A DNA stretch of 64,000 bases from an uncultured Christensenellaceae bacterium (GCA_910588685.1 CAJUPX010000007.1:24096-88095); one strand, 5' to 3'. Positions 9,466 to 18,780 are shown, counted from the first letter of the stretch. Program-made: numbers and translations. The notes: a model not told the origin generated them from the sequence alone.

Positions 9466-10107
9466 TTAGTACATCGAATTTAAAAAACTGTAATAGTTTA
9501 GCCGTTTGCGCTTATTTAAAAAGTCAGGAACAAGCGCAGCAACTTCTTTCCAGAATTTTGCCGAATGGTCGTGCTTAATTATATGGCAAAGTTCGTGCAC
9601 CGCTACATAATCCTGTAAATCTTCGGGAAGCATCAACAGTCTGTAATTAAAAACAATATTATTATAACCGTCGCAACAACCCCATTTAGCCTTATAATCT
9701 TTGAAAGAAACGCTCAACGGCGCTACTTTTAATTGTCCCGCATACCGTTCCAAACGGTTTAAAAAACCTGCGCTGAGCTTTTCGCAGTACAGAGTTTTAA
9801 TATGTTTAACGTTTTTAATAAAAATTACGCCGTCTTCAAACTGATTTTTACAAGAAAATTCAAGAGGATATCTTTTTCCATTATAAAATATTTCTTTTAA
9901 ACCGATAATAACGCTATTTTCAGCTAAAACAACACTGTTTGCCGAAACACACTTATCAATCCAGCTCGCTTTATTCTCCAAAAATTTTTCAATTTTATCT
10001 TTTTTATAACCACGTGGGCATCTTACGGTAATTTTATTGAAAGAGTTGACGCTTATAGATAAAGTTTTCCTTACAGAAAATACTAAATCATAATCATATT
10101 TCATCAA
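9466..10107 (-). CDS. YgjP-like (SprT/M48-type) metallopeptidase-domain protein
   Basis: Member of the widespread YgjP/DUF45 family of putative zinc peptidases; substrate unknown. The zinc site HELCH is at residues 171-175, with further histidines about five residues on (H180/H182) in the usual C-terminal position. The N-terminal half is beta-rich, as in relatives. At 213 aa it is slightly shorter than many homologues. Overlaps the end of the upstream thioesterase gene by 14 bp, so the two are probably cotranscribed. No signal peptide is visible, so it is likely cytoplasmic. Confidence 0.85.
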   Translation of the reverse strand: MMKYDYDLVFSVRKTLSISVNSFNKITVRCPRGYKKDKIEKFLENKASWIDKCVSANSVVLAENSVIIGLKEIFYNGKRYPLEFSCKNQFEDGVIFIKNVKHIKTLYCEKLSAGFLNRLERYAGQLKVAPLSVSFKDYKAKWGCCDGYNNIVFNYRLLMLPEDLQDYVAVHELCHIIKHDHSAKFWKEVAALVPDFLNKRKRLNYYSFLNSMY

Positions 10108-10825
10108 GCCGTACCTTCATCTGCACCCTTATTTCTCCGCCGGCTTTGCCCTCAATATAACTTTCGCCGTCATTATCCGCTCGGAAAAATTCAAGCTTAT
10201 CGCCTATTTTGCACTGTTTTACATAAGAAATTTGCAATTTACTTATATATTTTCCTTTAAATTCCTTATCTGAAAAAGCGCTGAGCATATAACCCGCATA
10301 ACGTGTGTTGTTCATATGAAAATAATGGTCGTAATCGCCGTAACCTATTTCGTGTGTAAATACTTTATTAACATTATCTTCCGCCCGTATTTTCCATCTG
10401 TTGAATTCTATACTGCGTTCAGTATTCCAGGTATCTAAATCGTAATTTTTGAAAAAACTCATTACCGGCATAATTTTAAACGCCACAACGTCCATCATAC
10501 ACCAGCGCGAAACGGCTGCGCCGACTTTTTCATCGCCTACATAAAGCTCGAAATCTCTCAAAAATATTACGTTATTAGGACGGACAGGCCAGGTATGAAC
10601 GGTTAAAACCTCTCCGTACCTTATAGGACGATTAAGTTCAAGATACCAACCGGACATAATAAAACCGATATTATGTTTTTTAATTATATCGTATCCGAAA
10701 CCAAGCTCGTCCGCAGAAAAACCCGCAGATTCCTGCATAAATCCCAAAAGCGAAGACGGCTTTAAAATATCGTAAGCGTCAACGTCTATATAACGTATTT
10801 CGTAATTTTTAATATTCCTGTACAT
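10094..10825 (-). CDS. Acyl-ACP thioesterase (FatA/FatB-like double hotdog)
   Basis: Predicted to release fatty acids from acyl carrier protein. The 243-aa protein starts in the typical manner (an RNIKNYEIRYIDVD stretch) and has two hotdog halves. The second contains DYDHYFHMNNTRY, close to the family's N/H catalytic motif. An in-frame TTG six codons upstream (10843) would extend it, but the ATG at 10825 has a good ribosome binding site (AGGGTGA), so I chose the ATG. Divergent from the PadR gene; own promoter at 10844-10872. Confidence 0.85.
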   Translation of the reverse strand: MYRNIKNYEIRYIDVDAYDILKPSSLLGFMQESAGFSADELGFGYDIIKKHNIGFIMSGWYLELNRPIRYGEVLTVHTWPVRPNNVIFLRDFELYVGDEKVGAAVSRWCMMDVVAFKIMPVMSFFKNYDLDTWNTERSIEFNRWKIRAEDNVNKVFTHEIGYGDYDHYFHMNNTRYAGYMLSAFSDKEFKGKYISKLQISYVKQCKIGDKLEFFRADNDGESYIEGKAGGEIRVQMKVRLDEI

Positions 10826-10843
10826 AATTTCACCCTGTTTCAA

Positions 10844-10872
10844 ATTTTAACACTATATTAAGCAAAAGTCTA
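10844..10872 (-). promoter_or_regulatory. Promoter of the thioesterase/YgjP pair
   Basis: TAGACT (10867-10872) and TAAAAT (10844-10849) on the minus strand, 17-bp spacer, about 20 bp upstream of the chosen start codon. Confidence 0.55.
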
Positions 10873-10896
10873 TTATTTTTTAATAAATTAGCATAT

Positions 10897-10909
10897 TATG
10901 TGTGACATA
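10897..10909. promoter_or_regulatory. Palindrome in the thioesterase-PadR divergent region, candidate PadR operator
   Basis: TATGT-GTG-ACATA, a perfect 5-bp dyad with a 3-bp centre. It lies 14 bp upstream of the padR-like -35 box and 24 bp beyond the thioesterase -35 box. PadR proteins bind ATGT/ACAT-type dyads, often in their own promoter, so this is a plausible operator for both genes; not proven. Confidence 0.35.
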
Positions 10910-10923
10910 GTACTTTTTAAATA

Positions 10924-10952
10924 TTGACTTTTTTTACTCAATATGGTAAAAT
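10924..10952 (+). promoter_or_regulatory. Promoter of the PadR-family gene
   Basis: TTGACT (10924-10929), 17-bp spacer, TAAAAT (10947-10952). The ribosome binding site GGAGGA is at 10965-10970, before ATG 10977. Confidence 0.7.
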
Positions 10953-10976
10953 AATAACAAATACGGAGGAAATCCT

Positions 10977-12326
10977 ATGGACGAAGAAATTATCGAAAGC
11001 GATGTTTCTACAAGCGAAAACGATGATAACAAAAGCGGTATAAGCGCAGATCTTATACGCGGTCATATCAACACAATAATTCTACGCACTCTATACGACA
11101 GGGATAAATACGGCTACGAAATTATTGAAGAAATCGAATCCAAAAGTAAAGGTCAATATTCTTTAAAGCAGCCCACTTTATACAGCGCGCTTAAAAGACT
11201 TGAAAGCCAAGGCTATATAAACGCCTATTGGAAAACCGACGAAGTATCACAGGGCGGCAGGCGTAAGTATTATACTTTGACCGAGAGCGGAAAAGCCGTT
11301 ACAGAAAAAAATCAAGCGGAATGGGAATATTCGAGGTCGGTTATAGATAATCTTATTTCCGACAGAAGTTTTGATTTTTCACAACCTCCTCCTACTCAGG
11401 TTGATATGAAAATACTCAAAAACTCCACGTCAAGAGTGCCTGTTATAAAAGACGAAGAGGAATCAGAAAAAGCCGAGCTTATTCAAAAAACTACTACGGA
11501 AGCTGTTCAGCAAACGCCTCCATCGCAACCCGAAGCACGTGAAGAGGTTAAACAGGTACAGCAGCCTGCCCCCGCTCCCGTTGTTCAGCCCGAACCTGTA
11601 ATCAACGAAAACAACGAACAGGAGCGTAAAATATTACACGAGAATTATTTAAAGCTGATACATAACGTTGATAAAAATGCCGGACAAGCGCCTTATGCCG
11701 ACAATATAGATACCCAGCGTTTAATATACAATAATAAACCAGAAACGGAACGTGATTACAGAAACTTAATAGGCAACCTTTTTGATAAAACCATCACAAA
11801 CAATCATTCCTATACTGCCATACCCAACGTTGTTTCGGCGCAATATGACGCGAATGAGACTCAACAGGGTGAAACTTTCAGTATAAACGTTTCAGAATAC
11901 AAAAAAAATGACGGCTTAAAAAGAGCAACTTATAATAAATACAGCGTACTTTTTAAAACTTCGCTTATTGTGTTTGCCATTATGTTAATGGAATTTGCAC
12001 TGAGTATTATTTTTAAAAACGATTTAGGAGTAAGTTGGGGATATCCCTTTGTTATATTTGTATTAGGAGCAGTTCAACTGCTGATATTCGGAATATTGCG
12101 GGCAACCGATACCGGAAAAACATCGAGAAAGCCTATAGGACATACATATCTGACGTCAGCTATAATCTTATCGGTAATACTGATTGTTGTTGTTTTCCTT
12201 ATTGCAGCCCTGCTTAACGTTGATTTTTCCTCGGTCGGAGATATCTTTGCGAAGATAGTTATTCCCTCCGTTATAGCATTGAATATTCCTGTATTTGCCT
12301 GCATATTCTATTTATTCAGTAAATAA
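10977..12326 (+). CDS. PadR-family regulator with a C-terminal four-helix membrane domain
   Basis: Residues about 23-110 form a PadR winged helix (start IILRTLYDRDKYGYEI, then QPTLYSALKRLESQGYI). A charged Pro/Gln-rich linker (about 135-320) follows, rich in QQP and PAP stretches. Residues about 325-449 hold four strongly hydrophobic segments, so the DNA-binding domain is anchored at the membrane. I cannot name a ligand. The divergent thioesterase suggests a link with lipid or envelope state, but that is inference. Strong promoter and ribosome binding site; followed by a bidirectional terminator. Confidence 0.85.
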   Translation: MDEEIIESDVSTSENDDNKSGISADLIRGHINTIILRTLYDRDKYGYEIIEEIESKSKGQYSLKQPTLYSALKRLESQGYINAYWKTDEVSQGGRRKYYTLTESGKAVTEKNQAEWEYSRSVIDNLISDRSFDFSQPPPTQVDMKILKNSTSRVPVIKDEEESEKAELIQKTTTEAVQQTPPSQPEAREEVKQVQQPAPAPVVQPEPVINENNEQERKILHENYLKLIHNVDKNAGQAPYADNIDTQRLIYNNKPETERDYRNLIGNLFDKTITNNHSYTAIPNVVSAQYDANETQQGETFSINVSEYKKNDGLKRATYNKYSVLFKTSLIVFAIMLMEFALSIIFKNDLGVSWGYPFVIFVLGAVQLLIFGILRATDTGKTSRKPIGHTYLTSAIILSVILIVVVFLIAALLNVDFSSVGDIFAKIVIPSVIALNIPVFACIFYLFSK

Positions 12327-12330
12327 ATTA

Positions 12331-12354
12331 CCGTCTGCGGATTACCGCAGACGG
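12331..12354. terminator. Bidirectional terminator between PadR gene and rny
   Basis: A 10-bp GC-rich stem (CCGTCTGCGG/CCGCAGACGG) with a 4-nt loop. T-rich runs on both sides serve the convergent PadR gene and rny. Confidence 0.85.
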
Positions 12355-12366
12355 TTCGTTTTTGTT

Positions 12367-13977
12367 TTATTTTGCAAATTCGCTTACCCTGAACTCTCTT
12401 ATTACATTTACTTTAATCTGTCCGGGATACTCGAGCTCGCTCTCGATTTTCTTTGCAATATCCTTGGCAAGGAAAATAGCTTTTGCATCGTCAATCTGCT
12501 CGGGTTTAACCATAACGCGCACTTCTCTGCCCGCCTGTATTGCGTAACACTTGTCCACGCCGTTAAATCCGCCGGCGATCGCTTCAAGTTTTTCAAGCCT
12601 CTTAACGTAGTTGGTACCGGTCTCTCTTCTGGCGCCGGGTCTTGCGCCCGAAATTGCGTCAGCAGCGGCAACTAAAACCGCTTCAATCGTTGTAGGCTCC
12701 ACATCTCCGTGATGAGCCGCTATCGCGTTTATAACTTTATTACTCTCTCTGTATTTTTTAGCAAGGTCGGCGCCGAGCTGAATATGCGTACCTTCCTGTT
12801 CGTGATCAACGGCTTTACCTATATCGTGTAAAAGTCCCGCCCGCTTAGCCAGCGTTACGTCCACTCCGAGTTCCTGAGCCATAAGCCCTGCAAGCTGCGC
12901 AACTTCTATGGAATGTTTATATACGTTCTGACCGTAACTTGTTCTGTATTTCAGCCTGCCGATAAGTTTAATCAGTTCGGGATGAATACCGAAAATTCCA
13001 ACTTCAAACATTGCGCTTTCGCCCGACTGCTTGATTTCGGCTTCCATTTCTTTTTTTACTTTTTCAACCGTTTCTTCAATTCTTGCCGGATGGATTCTGC
13101 CGTCGGTGATTAGTTTTTCAAGCGACAGCCGCGCTATCTCACGTCTAACAGGGTCAAATCCCGATAAAATTACCACTTCGGGAGTGTCGTCGATTATAAG
13201 CTCGATGCCGGTTGCATTCTCTATAGCACGGATATTCCTGCCCTCTCTGCCTATAAGCCTTGCTTTCATATCGTCGCTCGGAATAGGCACAACAGAAACC
13301 GTAATTTCCGAAGCGTGATCGGCAGCGCAACGCTGTACGGCGAGCGAAATTATTTTCTTCGCTTCGTTCGTAGCTTCGTCTTTTGCCGTTTGCTCGATAT
13401 TCCTTACCTGTAACGCAACGTCGTGCCGCGTTTCTTCAAGTATCTGCTCGGACAAAATCTTTTTAGCCTCGTCCTTTGTAAGCTGAGCTACTTTTTCAAG
13501 CTCCTGCACCATTATCTCGTGCTGGTGCTCCACTTTCTCCTGAGTTTTTTTGAGCTCGTTCTCCTTGTTTATAAGCTCTCTTTTTTGCTGTTCAAGCGAA
13601 TTTACCTGTTTTGAAAGCGCCTCGTCCTTTTTATCGAGGTTTTCCTCTTTCTGCACAAGCCGCTGCTCTAACTTCTGTAATTCGCTTCTTTTGTCCTTGC
13701 ACTCTTTTTCAAATTCGTTTCTTCTCTGCAGTTCCTGTTCCTTTGCTTCTAAAATTGCTTCTTTCTTTAAAGTTTTACATTCGAGGGCAGCTTCGTCAAT
13801 CATTTTTTTCGTTCTGTCCTGAACGGAACCAATTTGTTTTTCGGTGCTGCTTTTTTCGAGTTTTCTACCGATAAAAAACGCACCTGCTGCGCCAATAACG
13901 GCTACTCCAAGGAATATCCCCAAAATTATAGCCGGCACATTGGCAAGAAACAGGCTGCTTATTGCCGTTAAGTTCAT
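12367..13977 (-). CDS. rny: Ribonuclease Y
   Basis: Membrane-anchored endoribonuclease that starts mRNA decay in Bacillota. The 536-aa protein shows an N-terminal transmembrane helix (about 13-35), a long charged coiled coil (about 40-200), a KH domain with the GREGRNIRAIE loop, and an HD domain with HDIGK. Full length. Upstream are its own promoter (14040-14068) and a ribosome binding site (AGGAGG) shortly before the ATG. Monocistronic, with a shared terminator at its end. Confidence 0.97.
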   Translation of the reverse strand: MNLTAISSLFLANVPAIILGIFLGVAVIGAAGAFFIGRKLEKSSTEKQIGSVQDRTKKMIDEAALECKTLKKEAILEAKEQELQRRNEFEKECKDKRSELQKLEQRLVQKEENLDKKDEALSKQVNSLEQQKRELINKENELKKTQEKVEHQHEIMVQELEKVAQLTKDEAKKILSEQILEETRHDVALQVRNIEQTAKDEATNEAKKIISLAVQRCAADHASEITVSVVPIPSDDMKARLIGREGRNIRAIENATGIELIIDDTPEVVILSGFDPVRREIARLSLEKLITDGRIHPARIEETVEKVKKEMEAEIKQSGESAMFEVGIFGIHPELIKLIGRLKYRTSYGQNVYKHSIEVAQLAGLMAQELGVDVTLAKRAGLLHDIGKAVDHEQEGTHIQLGADLAKKYRESNKVINAIAAHHGDVEPTTIEAVLVAAADAISGARPGARRETGTNYVKRLEKLEAIAGGFNGVDKCYAIQAGREVRVMVKPEQIDDAKAIFLAKDIAKKIESELEYPGQIKVNVIREFRVSEFAK

Positions 13978-14039
13978 AATAAGCCTCCTGATTTGTTTAT
14001 TTGTACAAACAATATGTTAAAATCGTTTATATCATATTT

Positions 14040-14068
14040 ATTTTACATCAATGCTGTCAAAATGTCAA
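14040..14068 (-). promoter_or_regulatory. Promoter of rny
   Basis: TTGACA (14063-14068), 17-bp spacer, TAAAAT (14040-14045) on the minus strand. A second TTGACA starts 8 bp downstream and could pair with a TATGAT box. Confidence 0.7.
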
Positions 14069-14087
14069 TTTATTGTGTAAAAAAACA

Positions 14088-14115
14088 CAATAAAAAGGCG
14101 GAATTATCCGCCTTT
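14088..14115 (-). terminator. Terminator after nadE
   Basis: AAAGGCGGA/TCCGCCTTT stem at 14094-14102 and 14107-14115 with a 4-nt loop, overlapping the nadE stop codon and followed on the minus strand by a T-run. A second, AT-only hairpin (TATTGTGT/ACACAATA, 14071-14092) comes directly after. Confidence 0.8.
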
Positions 14116-16015
14116 ATTTTAAACAGTCCAGCCAAATTTTTACAATTGCGTCGGACGGCATTCTCCAGTCACCGCGCGGAGACAAAGAAACACTGCCTAC
14201 TTTAACACCGTCGGGCGAGCAGGAGCGTTTAAATTGCTGGGAAAAGAATCTGGTATAAAAATTTTTTAACCATTTTTCTATAGTTTTATTATCATAATCG
14301 TTCTTAAACGCCGTTTCCGCCAAAAAACGCACCTTTTCGGGACTAAACCCATAGCGCAAAATATAATACATAAAGAAATCGTGCAGAATATAAGGACCTA
14401 CTAATTCCTCTGTTTTCTGAGATATTTTTCCGTCTTTACCGGGCGGCAACAGCTCCGGGCTGATTTCCGTATTTAATATATCTTCAAGAATCTTTTTTAT
14501 TTTATTACCGAGTTTTTCTGCTTCAAACGCTATGAGGTGTTTAACTAACGTTTTCGGTACGGAACTGTTAACGCCGTACATAGACATATGGTCTCCGTTA
14601 TAAGTTGCCCAACCGAGAGCGAGCTCGCTTAAATCTCCGGTGCCTATGACTATTCCGCCTGTTTCGTTTGCAATATCCATTAAAACGAGCGTTCTCATTC
14701 TCGCCTGAGCGTTTTCATACGTTGTATCGCGCACTTCCGGATTGTGACCGATATCTTCAAAATGCTTTAAAACGCTTTCCCCGATAGGAACAACGCGTTC
14801 GGTACAGCCGAGCTCTCTTATTAATTTTAACGAGTTGTTTTTAGTATTTTCCGTTGTTCCGAAGCCGGGCATAGTTATCGCAATAATATTTTTGGTACTT
14901 AACCCGAGCAAATTAAAAGCACGCACTGCAACAAGCAAGGCAAGCGCCGAATCAAGTCCGCCGGAAATTCCTATAACCGCCGATTTACAGTTAATATGCT
15001 TTAAACGCTTTTCCAAACCCTTAGCTTGTATGGATAAAAGCTGTTCGCACCTGTCGTTTAGTCCGCGCTCGGGTATAAACGGAGTTTTTGCAACTTTTCT
15101 TAAAAGGGCAAAATCAGCTTCATCCGCCTCAAACGAAACTTCCAAATAATCGTTTTCAATACCCGAATAATAGCCGGTTGCTAATCTGCGCCGTTCGCCG
15201 TCCAGCATTTCCACGTCTATTTCGCCGTACAAAAGTCCGTTTTTAAACAAAACGCTTTCTGAAAGACAAACGCCGTTTTCGCATATCAGATTATGCCCCG
15301 CAAAAACCGTATCGGTCGTACTCTCGCCGTCGCCCGCGTCGCAATATATATATCCGCAAACGAGCTTACCCGACTGCATTTTTACAAGCGATTTTCTGTA
15401 ATCGGCTTTACCGGCCGTTTCGTTGCTGCAAGAAAGATTTACAATTATGTTTGCACCCGCCTGCGCATGCCTTAAAGACGGCGATAAAGGAGCCCATAAA
15501 TCTTCGCATATCTCCGCCGCAACGGTAAATTCGGACATATTTTCCGCTCTGAAAATTATATCCGTTCCGAAAGGGATATCACGCTCACCCGCAAAATCGA
15601 TAAACAGCGTTTGCCTGTCCGCGGGCATAAAATTCCTGCGCTCATAGAATTCTCCGTAATTAGGCAAATAGGTTTTAGGCACTATTCCGAGAATATTACC
15701 GCCGCTTATCGCTACGGCGCAATTATAAAGCCTGCCGTCTGTTTTTACCGGAACGCCGACAAAAACCAAAGTTTTTAATCCTTGTGTTGCCGTACATATA
15801 TTTTTTATGCCTTTTTCACAGGCAGATAAAAGCTGCGCCTGATTAAACAAATCGCCGCAGGTATAGCCGCATAAGCATAATTCGGGGAAAACGGTTACGG
15901 CGCTCCCCGCCTTTGCACTTTCTTTTATTGAGCTAATTATATTATTTACGTTAAAATCAACGTCCGCAACCCTTATTTCAGGGGTTGCAGCACAAACTTT
16001 TATATATCCGTACAT
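14114..16015 (-). CDS. nadE: Glutamine-dependent NAD+ synthetase
   Basis: Amidates deamido-NAD using glutamine, the last step of NAD synthesis. The N-terminal nitrilase-type glutaminase has its Glu (VFPELCLCG), Lys (VPKTYLPNYGEF) and Cys (AAEICEDLW) triad. The C-terminal synthetase domain has the PP-loop GISGGLDSA. At 633 aa it is the long two-domain form, so the organism does not depend on free ammonia. Its ATG overlaps the recA stop by one base; last gene of the ftsK operon. Confidence 0.95.
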   Translation of the reverse strand: MYGYIKVCAATPEIRVADVDFNVNNIISSIKESAKAGSAVTVFPELCLCGYTCGDLFNQAQLLSACEKGIKNICTATQGLKTLVFVGVPVKTDGRLYNCAVAISGGNILGIVPKTYLPNYGEFYERRNFMPADRQTLFIDFAGERDIPFGTDIIFRAENMSEFTVAAEICEDLWAPLSPSLRHAQAGANIIVNLSCSNETAGKADYRKSLVKMQSGKLVCGYIYCDAGDGESTTDTVFAGHNLICENGVCLSESVLFKNGLLYGEIDVEMLDGERRRLATGYYSGIENDYLEVSFEADEADFALLRKVAKTPFIPERGLNDRCEQLLSIQAKGLEKRLKHINCKSAVIGISGGLDSALALLVAVRAFNLLGLSTKNIIAITMPGFGTTENTKNNSLKLIRELGCTERVVPIGESVLKHFEDIGHNPEVRDTTYENAQARMRTLVLMDIANETGGIVIGTGDLSELALGWATYNGDHMSMYGVNSSVPKTLVKHLIAFEAEKLGNKIKKILEDILNTEISPELLPPGKDGKISQKTEELVGPYILHDFFMYYILRYGFSPEKVRFLAETAFKNDYDNKTIEKWLKNFYTRFFSQQFKRSCSPDGVKVGSVSLSPRGDWRMPSDAIVKIWLDCLK

Positions 16016-17022
16016 TAATCCTTTCTATCCTGGGAAGCCTTATGCGCCTCTCTGATTTTTGCCTCAACTTCGGTTTTTACTTCGGGATTAGCCTTAAGAT
16101 AATCGCGGAGCTTTTCTCTGCCCTGCGCTATCTTTTCGTCTTTATACGAGAACCAGCTACCGCTCTTGCTGAATATATCGTAATTTACGGCAAGGTCAAT
16201 TAAACAGCCCTCCTGCGATACCCCCTCGCCAAACATAATATCAAATTCGGCAACTTTAAAAGGAGGAGCAACCTTATTTTTAACGACTTTGCATTTAGTT
16301 CTATTTCCTATAATGCCGTCGCCGCCTTTAAGCGAATCGGTTTTTCTTATGTCAAGCCTTATAGTCGAAAAATATTTTAACGCTTTTCCGCCGGGCGTTG
16401 TTTCGGGATTACCGAACATAACGCCAACTTTTTCACGGAGCTGGTTAATAAATATTACGCAGGTTTTTGAGCGGCTCGTAATTGCGGTAAGCTTTCTGAG
16501 TGCCTGTGACATAAGCCTTGCCAAAAGTCCTACGTGAGTATCTCCCATATCGCCCTCGATTTCCGATTTAGGGGTTAAAGCAGCAACCGAGTCGATTACT
16601 ATTACGTCTACCGCGCTGGAGCGTACGAGCGACTCGCAGATATCGAGCGCCTGCTCGCCGGTATCGGGCTGCGACAGATAAAGCTCGTTAATATTTACGC
16701 CGAGTGCGTGAGCATACTGTGCGTCAAGCGCGTGTTCAGCGTCTATAAAAGCCGCAACGCCGCCCGTTTTCTGTGTTTCGGCAATTATATGCAACGCGAC
16801 TGTGGTTTTACCCGAAGACTCGGGCCCGTAAATCTCTATAATTCTGCCGCGCGGAACACCGCCGACGCCAAGAGCAAGGTCAAGCGAAAGACAGCCTGTA
16901 GGAATAACCTCCAAATCAGTGCTTACGTTAGCGTCTCCGAGCTTCATTATAGAGCCTTTGCCGTATTGCTTTTCTATCATTGCAATTGTAGAATTGAGTG
17001 CTTTAAGTTTGTCTTCGTTCAT
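16015..17022 (-). CDS. recA: Recombinase A
   Basis: Strand-exchange protein and SOS co-protease. Walker A GPESSGKTT, the VIVIDSVAALTP Walker B region and the FINQLREKVGVMFG stretch of loop 2 are all present. At 335 aa it is normal, with a short C-terminal tail. It lies between cinA (22 bp upstream) and nadE (1-bp overlap); the cinA-recA order is the usual one in Bacillota. No obvious LexA box sits directly upstream, consistent with transcription from further up the operon. Confidence 0.98.
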   Translation of the reverse strand: MNEDKLKALNSTIAMIEKQYGKGSIMKLGDANVSTDLEVIPTGCLSLDLALGVGGVPRGRIIEIYGPESSGKTTVALHIIAETQKTGGVAAFIDAEHALDAQYAHALGVNINELYLSQPDTGEQALDICESLVRSSAVDVIVIDSVAALTPKSEIEGDMGDTHVGLLARLMSQALRKLTAITSRSKTCVIFINQLREKVGVMFGNPETTPGGKALKYFSTIRLDIRKTDSLKGGDGIIGNRTKCKVVKNKVAPPFKVAEFDIMFGEGVSQEGCLIDLAVNYDIFSKSGSWFSYKDEKIAQGREKLRDYLKANPEVKTEVEAKIREAHKASQDRKD

Positions 17023-17044
17023 TATTTATACCTCTGTGGATTTT

Positions 17045-18124
17045 TTACTTAATAGTTTTATACGCCAAAAACAACGCCGTATTTATTGCCGTTTCCGTTA
17101 TACTTTTTCTGTTGCCTTTAAGATTAAATTTATATACTTTAATACTCTCCGAGCAACCTATAGCTATATAATTCAGACCTACCGGCTTTCTCGTATTATC
17201 CGACTTAGGACCGGCAATCCCCGTTGTAGCTATACTAACGTCGCACCCGGCGCTTTGTAAAAGCCCTTCCGCCATTTCATAAGCAGTTTTTTCGGATACT
17301 GCGCCGTTTGCAATTAGCGTTTCCTCTCTTACGCCGAGTCTTACACATTTGGATTGATTTGAATAAGTGTTTAACCCTTCATAAAAAACTTCGCTTACGC
17401 CCGGAATTTCAACAAGCCTTTTACAGATACCTCCGCCCGTAAAAGATTCCGCAACGGAAATTTTCATACGCCTTAACTTAAGTAACTGTACGAGCCGCTC
17501 GCAAAGCGAAACGTCCTCTATCGCATAAACATAATCGTTCAAGTTTTTTAAAATAATTCTGTATGCCTCGTCAAACTGCGCTTTTGAAGTTTGACCGTCA
17601 TAAGTAAGTTCGATTTTACAGTCGCCGTAATCCTCGTAAACGCCGTAATCGCACTTACACACCGTGTTTGCCTCTGCAATTGCAGAATTTACCTTTTCCG
17701 CCGGCGCCCCTACTGTTTTAATAAACGCCTTACTGTATTTCACTGAGTATTTTTTGTTTAAAATATTTATTATATCGTTTATTTTTAACCTGTTGGCACA
17801 GTCCGAAAACAACATAAAATAATTTGAAAATCCGTTTTTCAACACTCCGAACTCGTCAAAACCGGCGCCTGTTAACTGCTCTATGAAATCTGTCAATGTT
17901 TTTTGCATTAACTGCGGGCATAAAATTACGGTGTTTTCATAGTAACAATTACAGGTTTTTATACTTCTGACAATATCGGCAGGGCTGTCATAGGATATAA
18001 AATTAATTTTATCAAAGTAATAACCGCCTGCAGAAAAGTCGTTAATAATATTTTTAGCCTCATCAAAACGAATGACTTTTTTGTTTCTGTAAACAAGCAG
18101 GCAATTCTTTTTTGAAACATTCAT
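17045..18124 (-). CDS. cinA: CinA-family protein with an eroded N-terminal domain
   Basis: The C-terminal part (about 215-359) is a clear CinA/PncC nicotinamide-nucleotide amidohydrolase domain (VAESFTGGGICKRL, then TTGIAGP). The first 200 residues fit the position of the MoaB/MoeA-like pyrophosphatase domain, but the usual GGLGPTxDD motif is not visible. At 359 aa the protein is some 50 residues shorter than typical CinA. The PncC activity may therefore be kept and the N-terminal one lost. Overlaps pgsA by 4 bp (ATGA) and precedes recA. Confidence 0.85.
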   Translation of the reverse strand: MNVSKKNCLLVYRNKKVIRFDEAKNIINDFSAGGYYFDKINFISYDSPADIVRSIKTCNCYYENTVILCPQLMQKTLTDFIEQLTGAGFDEFGVLKNGFSNYFMLFSDCANRLKINDIINILNKKYSVKYSKAFIKTVGAPAEKVNSAIAEANTVCKCDYGVYEDYGDCKIELTYDGQTSKAQFDEAYRIILKNLNDYVYAIEDVSLCERLVQLLKLRRMKISVAESFTGGGICKRLVEIPGVSEVFYEGLNTYSNQSKCVRLGVREETLIANGAVSEKTAYEMAEGLLQSAGCDVSIATTGIAGPKSDNTRKPVGLNYIAIGCSESIKVYKFNLKGNRKSITETAINTALFLAYKTIK

Positions 18125-18780
18125 TTCTTTAAAACTTCTGCATTTTTAATTAGATAATTAGCTCCCGAAACCACGGTAAGGACTACCGACAGAGCAAAAA
18201 ATGCGAGTCCGATATAATTCATCCATAATGTTAAAAAACTTACGGTTGTAACCTCGTAAAAGCTAAGGCTTACAAGCAGAAATACAATAGCAAAATCTTG
18301 CGCTACGGTTTTGTATTTGCCGAAAATATCCGCAGCAATAACAAATCCCGAATCCGCTGCCACAAGCCTGAAACCGCTTACAATTATTTCGCGCGCAGCT
18401 ATTAAACTTACGCCGCACCCCGCAACAATGGTAGCCCAGTCGCCCAGATTTTTTGTAAATATTTCTTCCGGTTTGGTCAAAAATACAATAAAAGCCGTTA
18501 AAACAAGAACTTTATCCGCAATAGGGTCCATAAATTTGCCGAAGTTAGTTACCAGATTTTGCTTTCTTGCAATCATTCCGTCCAGGAAATCAGTAAAGGA
18601 CGCAACACCGAAAACCGCCCACGCAACAAAAAAATGCCCTTTAAACGGAAGATAAAAGAAGAACACAAAAACAGGTATCATTATTACCCGGCTAAGAGTC
18701 AGCCTGTTTGGCAAATTCATAACGGGCTTTTTTACCGTTTTAACTTCCTGCTCTTCATTTAAATTATTTTGTTCACTCAT
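18121..18780 (-). CDS. pgsA: CDP-diacylglycerol-glycerol-3-phosphate 3-phosphatidyltransferase
   Basis: Makes phosphatidylglycerol phosphate in the membrane. The CDP-alcohol phosphotransferase signature DFLDGMIAR...GKFMDPIADK is intact, with several hydrophobic helices around it. I chose the ATG at 18780, behind AAGGA, rather than an in-frame TTG at 18795; this gives 219 aa. The first 25 residues are a polar extension. The order rimO-pgsA-cinA-recA is common in Bacillota. Confidence 0.95.
   Translation of the reverse strand: MSEQNNLNEEQEVKTVKKPVMNLPNRLTLSRVIMIPVFVFFFYLPFKGHFFVAWAVFGVASFTDFLDGMIARKQNLVTNFGKFMDPIADKVLVLTAFIVFLTKPEEIFTKNLGDWATIVAGCGVSLIAAREIIVSGFRLVAADSGFVIAADIFGKYKTVAQDFAIVFLLVSLSFYEVTTVSFLTLWMNYIGLAFFALSVVLTVVSGANYLIKNAEVLKK

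Noticed and set aside
10896..10915. A 19-bp string beside the PadR dyad that recurs with one mismatch near 45232 inside coaE
   Set aside because: In coaE it encodes conserved-looking protein sequence, and one near match of this length is expected by chance in 64 kb; not treated as a shared operator.
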